A stretch of 64,000 bases of DNA from Adiantum capillus-veneris. Its lineage: Eukaryota; Streptophyta; Polypodiopsida; Polypodiales; Pteridaceae. The position numbers were made by a program, and so were the translations under genes. The first letter of the stretch is position 1. Each line of letters begins with the position of its first letter. Shown one piece after another: positions 1 through 13,674 of this stretch. Where the stretch lies: contig CM043957.1 of NCBI GenBank assembly GCA_014529385.2, positions 71,135,003-71,199,002 of the forward strand. The letters are read 5' to 3'. The notes under the pieces are model-generated. The model did not search any database. It saw nothing but the letters and a program-made list of their open reading frames with translations, and was not told the origin of the DNA.

Positions 1-551
1 TCGCAGTTCATCCACGTGCGCGCGGACAAGATGTGATCTCTCAAAGACATAATGAGTAAAAAAAATATTGTTGTTGCGGGCTTTACTACAAGATGACACA
101 ATTAGTGAAGCTTTTTTTTTTTTCAAAATTGTGGGGCTTATTGCAATGAAAATAGATATAAATAGTGCGAAGTCAAAATTATGTTGATGTCTTCAAGAGG
201 CCACATTCCGTCAACGTGCACAAAGACGGACTATGGGCTCTTGAAGACATCAACAAGGAGAGGTTAAATTAGCCAAACATGTATCTTGCTAGCATGATCT
301 GCCGCACGCATAGGGCGAAGGTCCTTAATTTTTCACTTAAGAAAAATATCTAGAAAAAGAGCCGATGAGAGCACGCAGAACGTCTACGAGCTCTTGATCT
401 CAATCTTTGAAGTAGTGTAGGCTTAGAATTGTAAGAAAAATGACTTTTTGCTAAGTAATAGTAAAGCCCATCACGTCAGCTTGGTGAGACCGTCTGTGCG
501 TGCGTGGACGGTCAAGCGAGCTCCCCAGAGTATGATAAGGATTCAGGGATT
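1..551. other. Non-coding stretch, no gene seen
   Basis: I see no convincing reading frame here on either strand. Apart from a nested inverted repeat at 182-255 and a short T run near 110-122 the sequence is unremarkable. It leads into a long purine tract. Confidence 0.6.
182..255. repeat. Perfect 18-bp inverted repeat, nested hairpin
   Basis: TGTTGATGTCTTCAAGAG at 182-199 is repeated as its exact reverse complement at 238-255, with a 38-bp spacer. The spacer holds a second inverted pair, TCCGTC at 207-212 and GACGGA at 225-230. The whole could fold as a stem with an inner stem. It could be a tiny palindromic transposon remnant or a structured RNA, but no flanking duplication is visible to support a mobile element. 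Confidence 0.7.
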
Positions 552-682
552 TGGAGGGGGGGAGGGAGGAGAGGGGGAGAGAGAGAGGAGAGAGAGAAGA
601 GAGAGAGAGAGAGGAGAGGAGAGAGAGAGAGAGGAGGAGAGACGAGAGAGAGGAGAGATGAGAGAGAGAGAGAGAGAGAGAG

Positions 683-748
<66 letters not shown>

Positions 749-838
749 CGAGAGAGAGAGAGAGAGAAGAGAGAGAGATGAGAGAGAAGAGAGAGAGAGG
801 AGTGAGAGGAGATAGAGAGAGAGAGAGAGGAGGAGAGA

Positions 839-869
<31 letters not shown>

Positions 870-870
870 C
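552..870. repeat. GA-rich microsatellite tract (about 320 bp)
   Basis: The plus strand is almost pure purine, an imperfect (GA)n with GGA and GAGG interruptions and occasional ATGA or ACGA units. Open frames through it encode only Arg/Glu or Ser/Leu dipeptides and are not genes. It lies about 400-700 bp upstream of the mitochondrial ACP gene, so it could affect chromatin or promoter structure. That role is inference. Confidence 0.95.
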
Positions 871-992
871 GCGCGCAGGACGACTTGAAGGGATGGTGCT
901 ACAAGGTCTGTTTGGTTGCCTTTTCAACATGCGATGGTGATGGCAGGGTTTTTTTCAAGTGGGTGAGGAAAGGAATGGATGTTGCTGTATTG

Positions 993-994
<2 letters not shown>

Positions 995-1025
<31 letters not shown>
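995..1025. repeat. (CT)n microsatellite upstream of mtACP
   Basis: This is an uninterrupted CT dinucleotide run of about 31 bp. With shorter CT tracts near 1083-1097 it lies in the 300 bp upstream of the ACP start codon, where plant promoters and 5' leaders often carry CT/GA-rich elements. Confidence 0.9.
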
Positions 1026-1027
<2 letters not shown>

Positions 1028-1178
1028 CCTTGATTAGGCTCCCCCTTTCTTTTTTGGCCGTGCCTCTCTTGCGAGCTGCTCTACCTCTCTCTCTCTAGTC
1101 ACGCAGCGTTAGCTGTCAACAAGAAAGCTGGAACCAGAACACAAATGGAGATATACAGGATAGTCATGGACCGTATCT

Positions 1179-1222
1179 AGAGAGAGAGCAAGAGAACGAG
1201 AGATAGAGAGAGAGAGAGAGAA
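1179..1222. repeat. Interrupted GA tract in probable 5' leader of mtACP
   Basis: (GA)n with short interruptions lies 56-100 bp before the ATG of the ACP gene. GA/CT tracts are common in plant 5' UTRs and core promoters. No clear TATA box is visible here, so the transcription start is not placed. Confidence 0.8.
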
Positions 1223-1277
1223 GACATCTCTGATTATTCTCGAAGGTCTTAGAAATCAGTAGGGGTCAATTTACAAG

Positions 1278-1649
1278 ATGCAGAGCTTGCGGGCGAACTT
1301 TCTTCGTCAAATAAGTGTTCCTGTGAAAGGTGCATCGTGGCGCTTCTCCTCGGCGGCCCCTCACCCCGATATGGAGAAAGTTACTGATCGCATTCTCAGC
1401 ATCGTGAAAAGCTTCCCTAAGGCTGATCCCTCCAAGGTGACTCCCTCATCATATTTTGAAAATGATCTTGGCCTTGATAGTCTAGACACAGTGGAGGTGG
1501 TTTTGGCAATCGAAGAGGAGTTTGCTCTCAAAATTTCAGATGGGGAGGCAGATAAAATCGACCCTTGTACTGAAGCCATTAATTATGTAGCTGCCCATTC
1601 CATGGAAAAATATACTTGTGGTTTATTGTTCTTGCGTGTAAACACATGA
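1278..1649 (+). CDS. MTACP: Mitochondrial acyl carrier protein
   Basis: A 123-residue protein. The first 30 or so residues are basic, Ser-rich and Arg-containing, as expected of a mitochondrial presequence. They are followed by a complete ACP fold with the motif LGLDSLD, in which Ser68 is the 4'-phosphopantetheine attachment site. The acidic helix VVLAIEEEF, which follows in this family, is also present. The family carries growing acyl chains in mitochondrial fatty acid synthesis (lipoate supply) and is a subunit of complex I. Known plant homologues end shortly after a segment like the AAHSMEK seen here. This ORF runs 12 residues further (YTCGLLFLRVNT), which suggests loss of the original stop codon or a missed intron. 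The coding region reads without an intron, so a retrocopy is possible. A gypsy element begins 99 bp after the stop codon. Confidence 0.9.
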   Translation: MQSLRANFLRQISVPVKGASWRFSSAAPHPDMEKVTDRILSIVKSFPKADPSKVTPSSYFENDLGLDSLDTVEVVLAIEEEFALKISDGEADKIDPCTEAINYVAAHSMEKYTCGLLFLRVNT

Positions 1650-1747
1650 AAAATGTTTTCGTTTTGTGCCTTCTTTTTGTTATTAGAGCCTTCACAAAGC
1701 TGTTTGACTCAGATAAAGAAGCCAATTGGTATAAATGATGCTATGCC

Positions 1748-3434
<1,687 letters not shown>

Positions 3435-3435
3435 T

Positions 3436-3447
3436 TGGTATCAGAGC
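3436..3447 (+). promoter_or_regulatory. Primer binding site, tRNA-iMet (element A)
   Basis: TGGTATCAGAGC begins one base after the LTR end and is complementary to the 3' end of plant initiator methionine tRNA, the usual primer of chromoviruses and copia elements. Confidence 0.95.
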
Positions 3448-3954
3448 ACAAGGTTTCTCTTTTCTTGCTCAAGAAGGGAGGTCCTCAAGCTAGCTATAAA
3501 TGGTTGGTATTATCAATTGCCTGTGAGTAAGTAGAATAGGGATTTTTCAGCCTTACAGTGCGCCTGCCTTCGTGCAGCTAACGGGGCATCACCGTCGAGA
3601 GATATGGTCTTAATAATGGAGTCCTACGGGGCTTGCCTACTGCTGCCTACGGCTTAACCACTATTGAGCTATTAGAAGCTTGATAGGAGCCGGTGCTGTT
3701 TTGGTGTTGAACGACCCTCTCTTCTATTCCTTGCAATTAATGGTATTCGAGCCACGGGTACAATAGCTTGAGTTCTTTTTCTAAAGGGGTAAAGAGGAGT
3801 AGAAACTAGGGCTTGAAGTGCCAAAGTACACCTAAAAAGTTTACACCTAAAAGTTGTTAGAATGGCTGACAATAGTAAAGAGAGTGAAATTAATGTTGAT
3901 AACTTTGATTTTGCTAATGAGCAAGCTACTAATGATGCCCCGATGCTTGTTAAC

Positions 3955-5586
3955 TGTCATAAAATCTAATATCTAACCAACCCAAATGATTTTCTCATAT
4001 TAAATTAATCACTTAATGTGGGAGAATAAACGGGAACAAGTGTTAAGATATAGATATGTGCTTATAGATCTATCTCAACACGGGGCCAATAGTAAAGGGG
4101 CCCAAATGGGAGATGGTCTATCAAGAGCAAGGCTAACCAATGGAGCATAAGACCTTAGGGTTAGCTTCATTGAAGACCTCCAATAATGTGTGTAAAAGTC
4201 CTTTGACCTTAGGTAAGCTAGGGCTGAGCTTGAGGTGGGAACCCGGCCCAAGCTCGAGGTGCTTGTCGTGCTTGAGGTGCTTGTCCTTCTTGAGGTGCTT
4301 GTCATGCTTGAGGTGCTTGATTAAGATGCTTGAGGTGCTTGACTGACTCCATGCTTGAGGTGCTTGACTTGGTGCATGATTAAGGTGCTTGAGGTGCCTT
4401 GAGAAGCTTGCCTGAGATGCTTGTGGGAACACCCCCTACTTCAAGTGCTTAGTCATGCTTGATGACTAAGGGGCTTGCTCATCCAAAGTCAAAAAGATCC
4501 CTACAAGGAGGGGGGCGAGCCTACAAGGGGGGGGGATGAGAGAGAACACACACACACACACATACACAAGGGAAGCCCCAGCTTGAAGAGGCAACAAGGA
4601 CACTTGTCAAGTTCCTCCTCATGTTGCCCTCATGGTGTGCCTGAAGCCTATTGGTTGGCCACCCAAGGGGTCCAATGATAATTTAGGATATTTAATTAAT
4701 TGATTTTGCATTTATCAAGTCCTCTCTCTCAAAGGGGAAAGGGGGACACTTGTTCCAAGGCTACCCCTGTTGCTTGTAATGGCTCCTGCTTGTGATTGGC
4801 TAGGCCTGGAAGGGTCGAATGAGCTTCAAGCATGAGCTACAAGGGGGGGTCAACCCAAGCAAGCTAGGGGGGTGCTTAGGGGGTATACTCACCCACACAC
4901 ACTCACAAACACTCTCATTGTGTGCTATGCAAAGTGCAAGAGCTCCCTCTCCAAGCAAGTAGAGGTTGAGAGCCTACACCAACACTCTTGGCTATGGAGT
5001 GCAAATCCAACCAAGAGCCATGCTTCAATGCTTGAGCTTGTCATCTCCTTCTTCTTCATTACTATGCTATTATGTATGCTAGCTCAAGAGTTATGATAAG
5101 TGAGGAACTAGCTCTTTCTCGTATGAAATATTTCTTCTTCCTCTTCCCTACCCTCATTCCCTGCTAGCTCTCTCCACCTTCGAAGGTGTTTGAGGTCTTG
5201 GGACTGAGGCTTGGTATAGTTAAAGCTTTCTTCAAGTTTAGGTTATGCTATGATGGTGATGCATGAAGCTTTCCATCTTCATTGCTTCACCTAGGTCACA
5301 AGGAACACAAAGAATGTATTGTAACAAGTCCCTCTTTATGGGAGAAATCATAATACAAATGCCTATTGGAGGGGGGACCGGCTCCACATAAATCCGGTCC
5401 TCAACTGTTGTCATGTTCTCTAAATTCTCTCTCTTGCAAAAGTATTGTCTATGCCAAGTTAACTAATTGCTATGATTATGTTGCTATCTTCAATTATGTC
5501 TACCCGCTATGCTCACAAAATCATTTCTTGAAAGTATTCTCATTAAATTCCGCTACTCTCAAATTGAATAGGCAAATTCCATTACA
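3955..5586 (+). mobile_element. Solo LTR of a related gypsy family
   Basis: 1632 bp beginning TGTCATAAAATC and ending CCATTACA, flanked by an exact TTAAC duplication at 3950-3954 and 5587-5591. It has no internal region, so the element was reduced by LTR-LTR recombination. It is closer to the LTR at 22593-24388 than to element A's own LTRs: it shares the TGCTTGAGG minisatellite and the same terminal sequences. Confidence 0.93.
4245..4450. repeat. TGCTTGAGG-type minisatellite in solo LTR
   Basis: Irregular tandem copies of GTGCTTGAGGTGCTTG-like units run through this part of the LTR. The same minisatellite occurs in reverse orientation at about 23750-23885 in the minus-strand LTR, so it is a family trait rather than a local expansion. 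Confidence 0.85.
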
Positions 5587-6654
5587 TTAACTATCTTGTT
5601 TCTAGGATTCAACAAGCCATGGGCAATCCATATCTCCAAAGTGAAGTGCAATGGGAGCTCCGTGCTCATGGGATTCTCCAAGCTCACCACCATGATGAGA
5701 GAACACCTAGGAAGCCTCCTTGTGAGACTTCCAAAAGAGGTCTCGCTCCGATTCGGGAAGAAGAAGAGAATCCATACGAAGGGCTCAAAATTTACTTCTT
5801 GATGATGCATCTCCTTCCCAAAGGAGAACTCAAGAGCCTCCACCGAAGGAACGAGAAAGAAATGAGTCTCCCGCCACCTCGGCGGAGATGGTTCCACGAA
5901 GACGGCGGGCTAAACGCTCTCCATCACCTCCAAAACGGAGAAGACCATCGCACCCTTCTCCACACCATAATTCAAAGAGGGACGACAAAAAGCAAGAGAA
6001 GAAGAAGGCGAGAAAGAGGACACCCTCTTCTCCATCTTCTTCATCCTCTTTCTCTTATGAAAGTGATGGTGAAGACGATGAAGATCAAGACAAGAAAAAG
6101 GCGAGAAAGAGGTCACCCTCTTCCCCACCTTCCTCAAATTCTTCACCGCTTGAAGAAAGTGATGGTGCAACCTTTGAACCATCAAAAAGAAGAGGCCATA
6201 GGAAATCCTATGTCGCATGGAAGAGGTTGTCCAAGCTCAAGAAGTTCAAAGAGGGAGGGAAGAGCATCTCTTTCCTTACCTATGATGGCACCTTTGGTGC
6301 TACGGACAAAGTCTTGGCCTTTATCCAACAATTTGATGTGGCGTTCGGAGATGAGGGCTTCACAGAGTCCTCTAAGCTACGCCATGTAGCTATTCACTTT
6401 CAAAAGTCCGCCAAGCAATGGTGGTCTAGCCTACGAGCCAACAGTGAAGCTCCACGAACCTGGGAAGCTTTAAGAGCTTCCATTATGAAGTAGTTTTTGG
6501 CCACCGATGCCAAAGACAAAGTACTCACCGAATGGCGAAGCTTAAAGTTGTCTCCCTATGAATCCATCCACAAACATGTAGACAAGTTTTGGGACCTACA
6601 ACTCAAAGCCACTGTCTTCAAAAAGTTGGATTTTGGAGAGCAAAAGCAACAATT

Positions 6655-9600
6655 TGTGTGGGCTTAACCGAAGAAATGGCGGAGTATGTTAACTCCCAAA
6701 GGCCACGTACCATATTGGCGGTAATACACCGTACTATGGTGGCCTCTCGGATCAATTTCCAAATGGGGGCTAAAAGAAATAATAAGCCCGCGAAAAACAA
6801 GGGTTCCAATGAGCCTAAGGGGAAGGAAAATGTCCAAAAGTCTCCTAAGGGCAACTCCAACAAATCTAAAGAGAAGGGAGTTTACAAAGGTAAAAACAAA
6901 CTCTCTCCTGAAGAGCTTGAGCGTTATCACAAGGATAACCGGTGTCAAGAGGAGGAGACTCACCAAACTCACCACAAAGGATCTCCTCTATGCCATGCTT
7001 GGGGAAAGGTAAGAGAACATGATGCTTTTATTCTCTTTGACCCTGGTTCTACTCACAATTTTATATCTATAGAGTTGGCCACCAAGCTAGGCATACAAGC
7101 CTACAAGATGGGAGATGTCCTACCCACACACAGTGCTTTCAAGGGGAAAGAAGCTTCAGTCACTCCCTTAATCGGGAAATTGAGGCTTCATGTCCAAAGC
7201 TATGTGGACAAAGAGGACTTCTTTATCTCTCCTCTTAAGCATGAGGATGTAATCCCAGGGGCACCATGGTTTGATCGCCTGGCTGCCATTGTTAAATTCC
7301 TTGAAAGGAGAATCTCCTTTAAGTTAGATGCTAAGGAAATGGGTAACACTATCCCCATTCTACATACACCAGCTTTCAACAAGTCAATAAAGAGCTCTAT
7401 TTTGGCGTACATGATTTTTGTTAAAAATTCTCAAAATGAACCTAATGCTTTAGCAAAAGAAAATAAAAGCAACCAAAAGGAATTAGAGTTATCCAATTTT
7501 CTCAAGGGGTTTCAAGATGTCTTTATTGACGACATCCCTTGTGAGCTACCTCCTAAACGAGGTAATGATGACCATGCAATTGAACCTCTTCCAGGAAGTT
7601 CACCGCCTAACAAACCTCCTTATAAAGTTTCTCAAGCTCAACAAGAGGAGATTATGCGGCAAGTGCATGAGTTAGTAGAGAAGGGCATGGTTAGGCCTAG
7701 CTCATCTCCATTTTGCTGACTTGTGCTATTAGTGCAAAAGAAAGATGACACATATCGCATGTGTGTCGACTATAGAGCACTAAATAGGATCACTATCAAA
7801 AATAGGTTTCCCGTTCCACCGGTAGAAGACCTATTTGATAAGCTACAAGGATCGACCTACTTCAGTAGGATTGACCTAAAAAGTGTCTATCATCAAATAA
7901 GGATAGTTCATCAAGACATTGTAAAGACCGCATTTTGCACCACATTTGGTCTTTACGAATACATTGTCATGCCTTTTGGCTTGACCAATGCACCAGCCGC
8001 ATTCAACCGCTTGATGGAGAAGCTGTTTAGGCCTCATCGAACCTTCACTAGAGTGTTCTTTGATGATATTATCATCTACTCTAATTCATTAGACGAACAC
8101 AAGCAACACCTCCAGGTGATATTTCAAGTTTTAAGAGAGAATAAACTTTATGTTAATCGAAAGACAAGTGGATTTTTCTTGCAAGAGATTCAATATTTAG
8201 GTCACATTATCTCTCAAGATGGCATCCAAATGGATCCATTAAAGTTAGAGGTAATAAAAGGATGGCCTAAACCAAAGAACCTTCATGAACTAAGAAGCTT
8301 TATAGGTATGTGGGCATACTATACACGCTTCATAAAAAAGTTCTCACAAATTGCGGGACCATTACATGACCTAACAAAGAAAAGCGTTAGGTATACATTG
8401 TCTGCTAAGGAGAACAATGCTTTCGAAAAGCTTATATCTCAACATGTGCTTACACTACCGGATCTCTCAAAACCATTTGAGGTCCAATGTGATGCTTGTG
8501 GTGATTGCCTTGGAGCTGTTTTGCTTCAAGAAGGGCACGCCATAGGCTATGAAAGTCGAAGGCTCGACCCTGTTGAGCAAGCTCTAGGCATATATGAAAA
8601 GGAAATCCTTGCAGCTCTACATGCCTTAGACTCATGGAAGCACTATTTATTGGGGACTCCTTTCATTCTGTGAACGTATCACCAAAGTCTTAAGTACTTC
8701 ATGACACAGACCAAGCTCTCCGACAAAGAAATTTGGTGGGCAAATTTCCTTTCGCAATTTCATTTTCGTATTGCTCACATTGTTGGCAAGCATAATCAAG
8801 TAGTAGATGCACTGTCAAGACGGCAAAGAGTGAATGCGGTTTCCATAGCAACTCACAATGATCTATCTTCAATGATAGATGAGTATGCTATTGATCCCGA
8901 TTTTAGAGATGTGATTTCAGCCCTTGCATTAGGGAAGAAAGAAGAACCATTTACTTTACAATATGGTTATCTTCTCTATGGCAATAGACTATGCGTTACT
9001 AACTCACTACGTGAGAAAGTAATGTATGAATCTCATGCTCCTCCTTACGCGGGGCATAGAGGGATTCAGTATACCCTAAAGGGAACTGAAACATATTTCT
9101 ATTGGCCTACCATGAACGTGAACATACAAGAGTATGTTTCTAAATGTGTGGTATGACAAAAGACAAAATTTGATAGAGGGAAGCAACCTGGATTGCTTCA
9201 ACCCTTGCCAATCCCTAATTCACCATGGGAGAGCATATCCATGGATTTTATCTTTGGATTGCCTAAGTCTATCCATGGGAATACGGGAATATGGACGATA
9301 GTAGACAGGTTCAGTAAACAAGATCATTTTATACCTGTCAAAAAGACTATCAAAGCTCATCAAATGGCAACCCTCTTCATTTCACAAATTTTCAAGTACC
9401 ATGGCTTGCCAATGTCCATAGTGTCGGATAGAGATCCTAGAATGACCAATAATTTCTGGAAGGGTCTCTTTGAGAATTTAGGGACAAGGCTAAACTTCTC
9501 TTCGGCCTATCATCCACAAACGGATGGCCAAAGTTAAATAGCTAGCCTAAAAATTCTCGATCTACTAAAAGCCTATGTAATGGTAGTAGATCAAAGATCC

Positions 9601-10323
9601 CAATGGGAGAAGTACTTACCCTTAGTGGAGTATGCTTACAGTAACACTGTACATACTTCCACAGGAAAAGCACCTTTCGAGGTAATTGAGGGAAGATAAA
9701 AAAGTCCCTTGCTACTTAAGGTACATGGGAAGATCTTCATTGCAGATGAGTATAGCCGAGACCTACAAGAATCTTTTCAAAAGATTAAGGATGCTATCTC
9801 TATCTCACAACAAAGGCAAAAGGCTGCTACTGACAAGCATAGAAGAGCCCAAGCCTTTAAAGAAAATGATTGGGTCTTATTAAAATTTCCCAAGGCTCGA
9901 TTAAGGCACACGACGGGCAAGAATCCTACGAGACACCAAAAGTACTATGCTAAACTAGCAAAAAGGTACTATGGTCCCTTCCAGATTCTTAGGCCAATCA
10001 ATGAGATGGCCTATCAACTCAAGTTGCCCAATCATTGGCTCATACGCAATGCTTTCCATGTGAGCCTATTAAAGCCTTACAAAGGAGAGCCACCTCAAGA
10101 ACCAACTACTGAAGACCCATCGGAGATCAAGGACCACAAAGAGGTGCTGCAGCCCGAGTCCATTCTCTGACATGAAGACAAGGTACTAAGAGGCGGTAAG
10201 ACTATTCGACGATATCTTATTAAGTTTAAGAATTATCCTTTTGAAGATGCTAGATGGATGCAAGGCATACAATTAAAGGATAACCTAAACCTTGTCAATG
10301 CTTACAATGCTTCCCAAGAGTAA
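6655..10323 (+). pseudogene. Element A pol: protease, RT, RNase H, integrase, chromodomain (broken)
   Basis: One frame runs through the whole region but is cut by stops at 7717-7719, 8671-8673, 9154-9156, 9535-9537, about 9697 and 10168-10170. In order it shows a protease (FDPGSTHNFIS, about 7035), RT (YRMCVDYRALNR, MPFGLTNAPAAF, catalytic FFDD), and RNase H (FEVQCDACGDCLGAVLL). These are followed by integrase (H2C2 region, MDFIFGLPKS, SAYHPQTDGQS), a GPY/F-type module (YYGPFQIL) and a chromodomain-like tail (RRYLIKFKNYPFEDARW, 10198-10260). The last two mark a chromovirus. The stop at 8671 fits CGA to TGA decay. The element cannot encode a working Pol. Confidence 0.92.
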
Positions 10324-10677
10324 GCAAATGTACCAAATGTATAAAATGAACAAAGTTTTTGTCTTATAAGACTCTCTTTTTCTTTATTGTGCACAAAAAT
10401 GAAGTAGTATGCATGCTTAGATCAAGTTTGGGGAGACGACGTCTCCCAAATACCAAGTAGAGCTTGTCGCTCTACTAAGAAAGATTGATAGGACTAATGT
10501 GCAGACATGCTTGCGGCAGCCTCAGGCTCTCAAGCGCCAAATGGACTAGTCATCCATTATGGAATGATGTCGTAGGGTAACATAGGGATCCTCTATCCGC
10601 TAAGAAAAGGACTCATGAATATGCTTTATCTTCTCTACACCATAGTCAAGGATGACTATGATTTCAAGAGCGAGTAA
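10324..10677 (+). other. Element A 3' untranslated region with polypurine tract
   Basis: No reading frame. The last bases before the 3' LTR (TTTCAAGAGCGAGTAA) are a degraded polypurine tract. The minus-strand relative at 24389 has the matching ATTTCAAGAGAGAGGTAA. Confidence 0.75.
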
Positions 10678-11055
10678 TGTCATAATAATCAATATCTAAT
10701 TCTCCTAAATGATTTTCTCATGTTAAACTGATCATTTAATATGGGGAAGTGCCAGGGGAGAAAAAAGCTAGAATATTGGTTAAGCTAACAGACCGGCCAC
10801 AGTAGGGATCCAAAGGAAGGAAAATAGGGATCCAAAGGGGGGTCCATCTGCAAAAGATCCATGTGCAACAATGGGCTCAAAAGACCCTAAGGTTCAGCCC
10901 ATTAAGACTTCCAAATTGCTAAGGTTCCAAAATTCAAAGGTTGTGTCCAAAGGTCAAGCATGGGGGGAATTGGATGCTTTGTGTGTGTCCCAAAAGTCTT
11001 TATCAATCCCTACATAGGAGGGGGCGAGCCTTGGGAGTAGGGGATGAGAGAAAAA

Positions 11056-11100
<45 letters not shown>

Positions 11101-12294
11101 GCTCCCTTTACACAAAGGGAATGAGGGACACATGTCAGCTCCCTAGCCAAGATGCCCACAAGGTGTACCAAATTCCTATTGGATGGCGTTGGAGGTGGAC
11201 AAATGAGAATTAGGCTAGAGTAAATCTAGTTTAATTAATTTTCAAAAACACTTAATAAAAGAACCAATGAGAATTAAGCTCTCTAGAAGACTATTGGACA
11301 ATCTCCCAAGGGGTCCAATGAGCATTCAATAGTCCAATGGCTTGCCCGATTCCTATTGGCCAGGAGGCAAAGGGGTCCAATGAGAGTTTAGTTGCATTTA
11401 CTAATTACATAAAGCTCTCACAAAAGGGGAAAGGGGGACACATGTCAGAAGGCTATCACATATACTGCTTAATTATCATTGGCTAGCTCTAGGGAGGTCC
11501 AATGAGACTGTAGAATGAGGAAATAGCAAGAGGGGTCGACCAAGAGAGAGAGAGGGGGCTGATTTTTGCAAGGCATTATCACACACACACTCACACAATC
11601 TCATGTGTGAAGTAAAGAAGACTCTCTCTCCTTCTCAAGATTTAATGGAAAGCTTACCACCTACTCCAAGCTTCTGAGAAGGGAGGCCTACACCAACAAC
11701 TCTTGGCTTTGTGATGCAAATCCAACCAAGATCCAAGCTTCAATGCATGCTCATCTCCTCTACCATGCTAATTACTAAGCTAAGCTATGCTAATATGAGT
11801 GATTATGTGAGGAGATGTAAATCTTTCTCGTAAGAATACTCCTTCTTCCTCTAAATCTACTCTCATACCCCGATAGCTCTCACCATCTTCGAAGGTGTGT
11901 GAGGTCTTGGGTCTGAGACCGGAGAGAATTGATGTTGTGTTTGATAAGTGTTTTGCTTAGTGCATAAAGCTTTCATCTTCATTGCACTAGCTAGTCTTGA
12001 AGGAACACAAGAATTGTATTGTACAATGTCTCTCTTGATGGGAGAAACCATAATACAAAGGCTTTTGGAGGGGGGACCGGCTCCATGTAAATCCGGTCCT
12101 CAACTGTTGTCAATAGCTTAATTTCTCTCTTTTGAAAGTATTGTTCATGCTATCTAACTAGGTGTTATGCTTTTTGTTGCTCTCTCCACCCAAGCACTCT
12201 TGTAATTCTCATTAGGAATCTATTCTAATGAAATGCCCACTATGTTTATACTAATTTCCATTACACACAAGTTTTTAGGCCATTAAATGTTACA
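10678..12294 (+). repeat. Element A 3' LTR
   Basis: 1617 bp, same ends as the 5' LTR, followed directly by the ATGCC target duplication at 12295-12299. It contains a (CA)n tract at about 11056-11099. It differs from the 5' LTR by scattered substitutions, consistent with an old insertion. Confidence 0.95.
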
Positions 12295-12464
12295 ATGCCA
12301 CAAGTGAGATGAATGTATGCAGTAGCTGTTTTATTTTTTTGGCAAGCCGTGTGCAAAGCTTGGTGAAGGCCTTGAGAAAGGCCGACAAAAGTGCTTTAGT
12401 CAGTAGCTAATTGATGTACTATCACCCCATTTTGGATATGGAATTCATTTCAAATATGATTTCT

Positions 12465-12466
<2 letters not shown>

Positions 12467-12559
<93 letters not shown>
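12467..12559. repeat. (GA)n microsatellite
   Basis: Pure AG/GA dinucleotide run of about 93 bp. Confidence 0.97.
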
Positions 12560-12613
12560 ATCATTTTGCCATAAAGATGCAACATGATCTCTGATTCGTC
12601 ATCAACTCTACAC

Positions 12614-12722
<109 letters not shown>

Positions 12723-13674
12723 CGAACGATAGCGTTGCAGTTAGAAGACACGCTACCGTTGTCGATCTTGGAAGGAAATACCTTGCCATGCATGCAAGCA
12801 TACATAATCTAGGCCAGTTGGGCCCATCCCCATTCAATCCCCACAACCTCTCAATTAGTACAATGCCCCTTACTCTTGTATTGACCCTTAATTAGTTGGT
12901 CCCCAACTCTCTTGATCGGTCCTAGATTTACCTCTAGCTAGCTATCGAAAACCCATCGCTATCCAATTCTAGAAAATCTCTTAGATACAAGATGGTCTTT
13001 AGTCCTATAGTGACTTCTAATATCATTTTTAAGAGCTCTGTCACGCTTATTCTCAAATTATACCTAACTAATGGGTATGGTCTTTAAATCATGGCTCAAT
13101 CTTCATCCCTAATAAAAATGGACAATAACTTCCCCTCAATGTGAATAGTGCAAATATTGAGAATGAATCTTTTTACAACTGCATGTGGAGCAATTAAAGA
13201 AAGTTTAGAGTGCAAGGTATTGAAAAATTAAAAATTCTACTTTTGTTTGAAGAGTGAAACCTTTAAAATTCCACTCAATTTTGTCTCCTTGAATTATCCA
13301 ATGAGCTTCTTGTTGTAACACGAACTTAAGTTTATCTATAGACATTGAGATCAAAGAGACTATAATTGTATCTTACAAGATTAAACCACATTAGCTATAA
13401 TCCATGCCATGATCTGTAGAATGAAATGGTTCAATTCTCTTGGATAAAATTTGTATGTCTCTCCATCACAATTTGTTAAACATAAACAAATATACATGTA
13501 GCTACATGAATTAATGTTATCAGAAATTAATACCTTCCACGCGTTAAAAAGTGAATGGATCTTGAAATCAAAAGTTGTTTTTATAGAAGAAAAGTACTTT
13601 ACACAGGTAAAAAAAGTAAAATGAAGCTCGCAATCAAAATAGCTCAACGAGTAGTTGGTGTCGGGCAGATACAC

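Larger units (their letters stand above)
3862..6661 (+). pseudogene. Element A gag, split by a solo LTR and frameshifted
   Basis: Gag starts at the ATG at 3862 and runs 31 codons to 3954, where the solo LTR intervenes. The same frame resumes at 5592, after the second copy of the TTAAC duplication. A frameshift near 5790 moves it to the frame that is open at 5888-6493. That part has a Lys/Arg/Ser-rich segment and then a capsid-like region (FDVAFGDEGF, KQWWSSLRAN). A TAG at 6491-6493, probably from CAG, interrupts it. Homology continues to a TAA at 6659-6661, where another frameshift joins it to pol. The solo LTR insertion itself preserved the frame. Confidence 0.85.

Noticed and set aside
448-930. 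Open frames of 100-160 codons on both strands through the GA tract
   Set aside because: They encode only Arg/Glu or Ser/Leu repeats and exist because GA/CT dinucleotides contain no stop codons.
3436-3447. TGGTATCAGAGC motifs as parts of tRNA genes
   Set aside because: Each lies 1-3 bases after an LTR end and has no tRNA body; they are primer sites.
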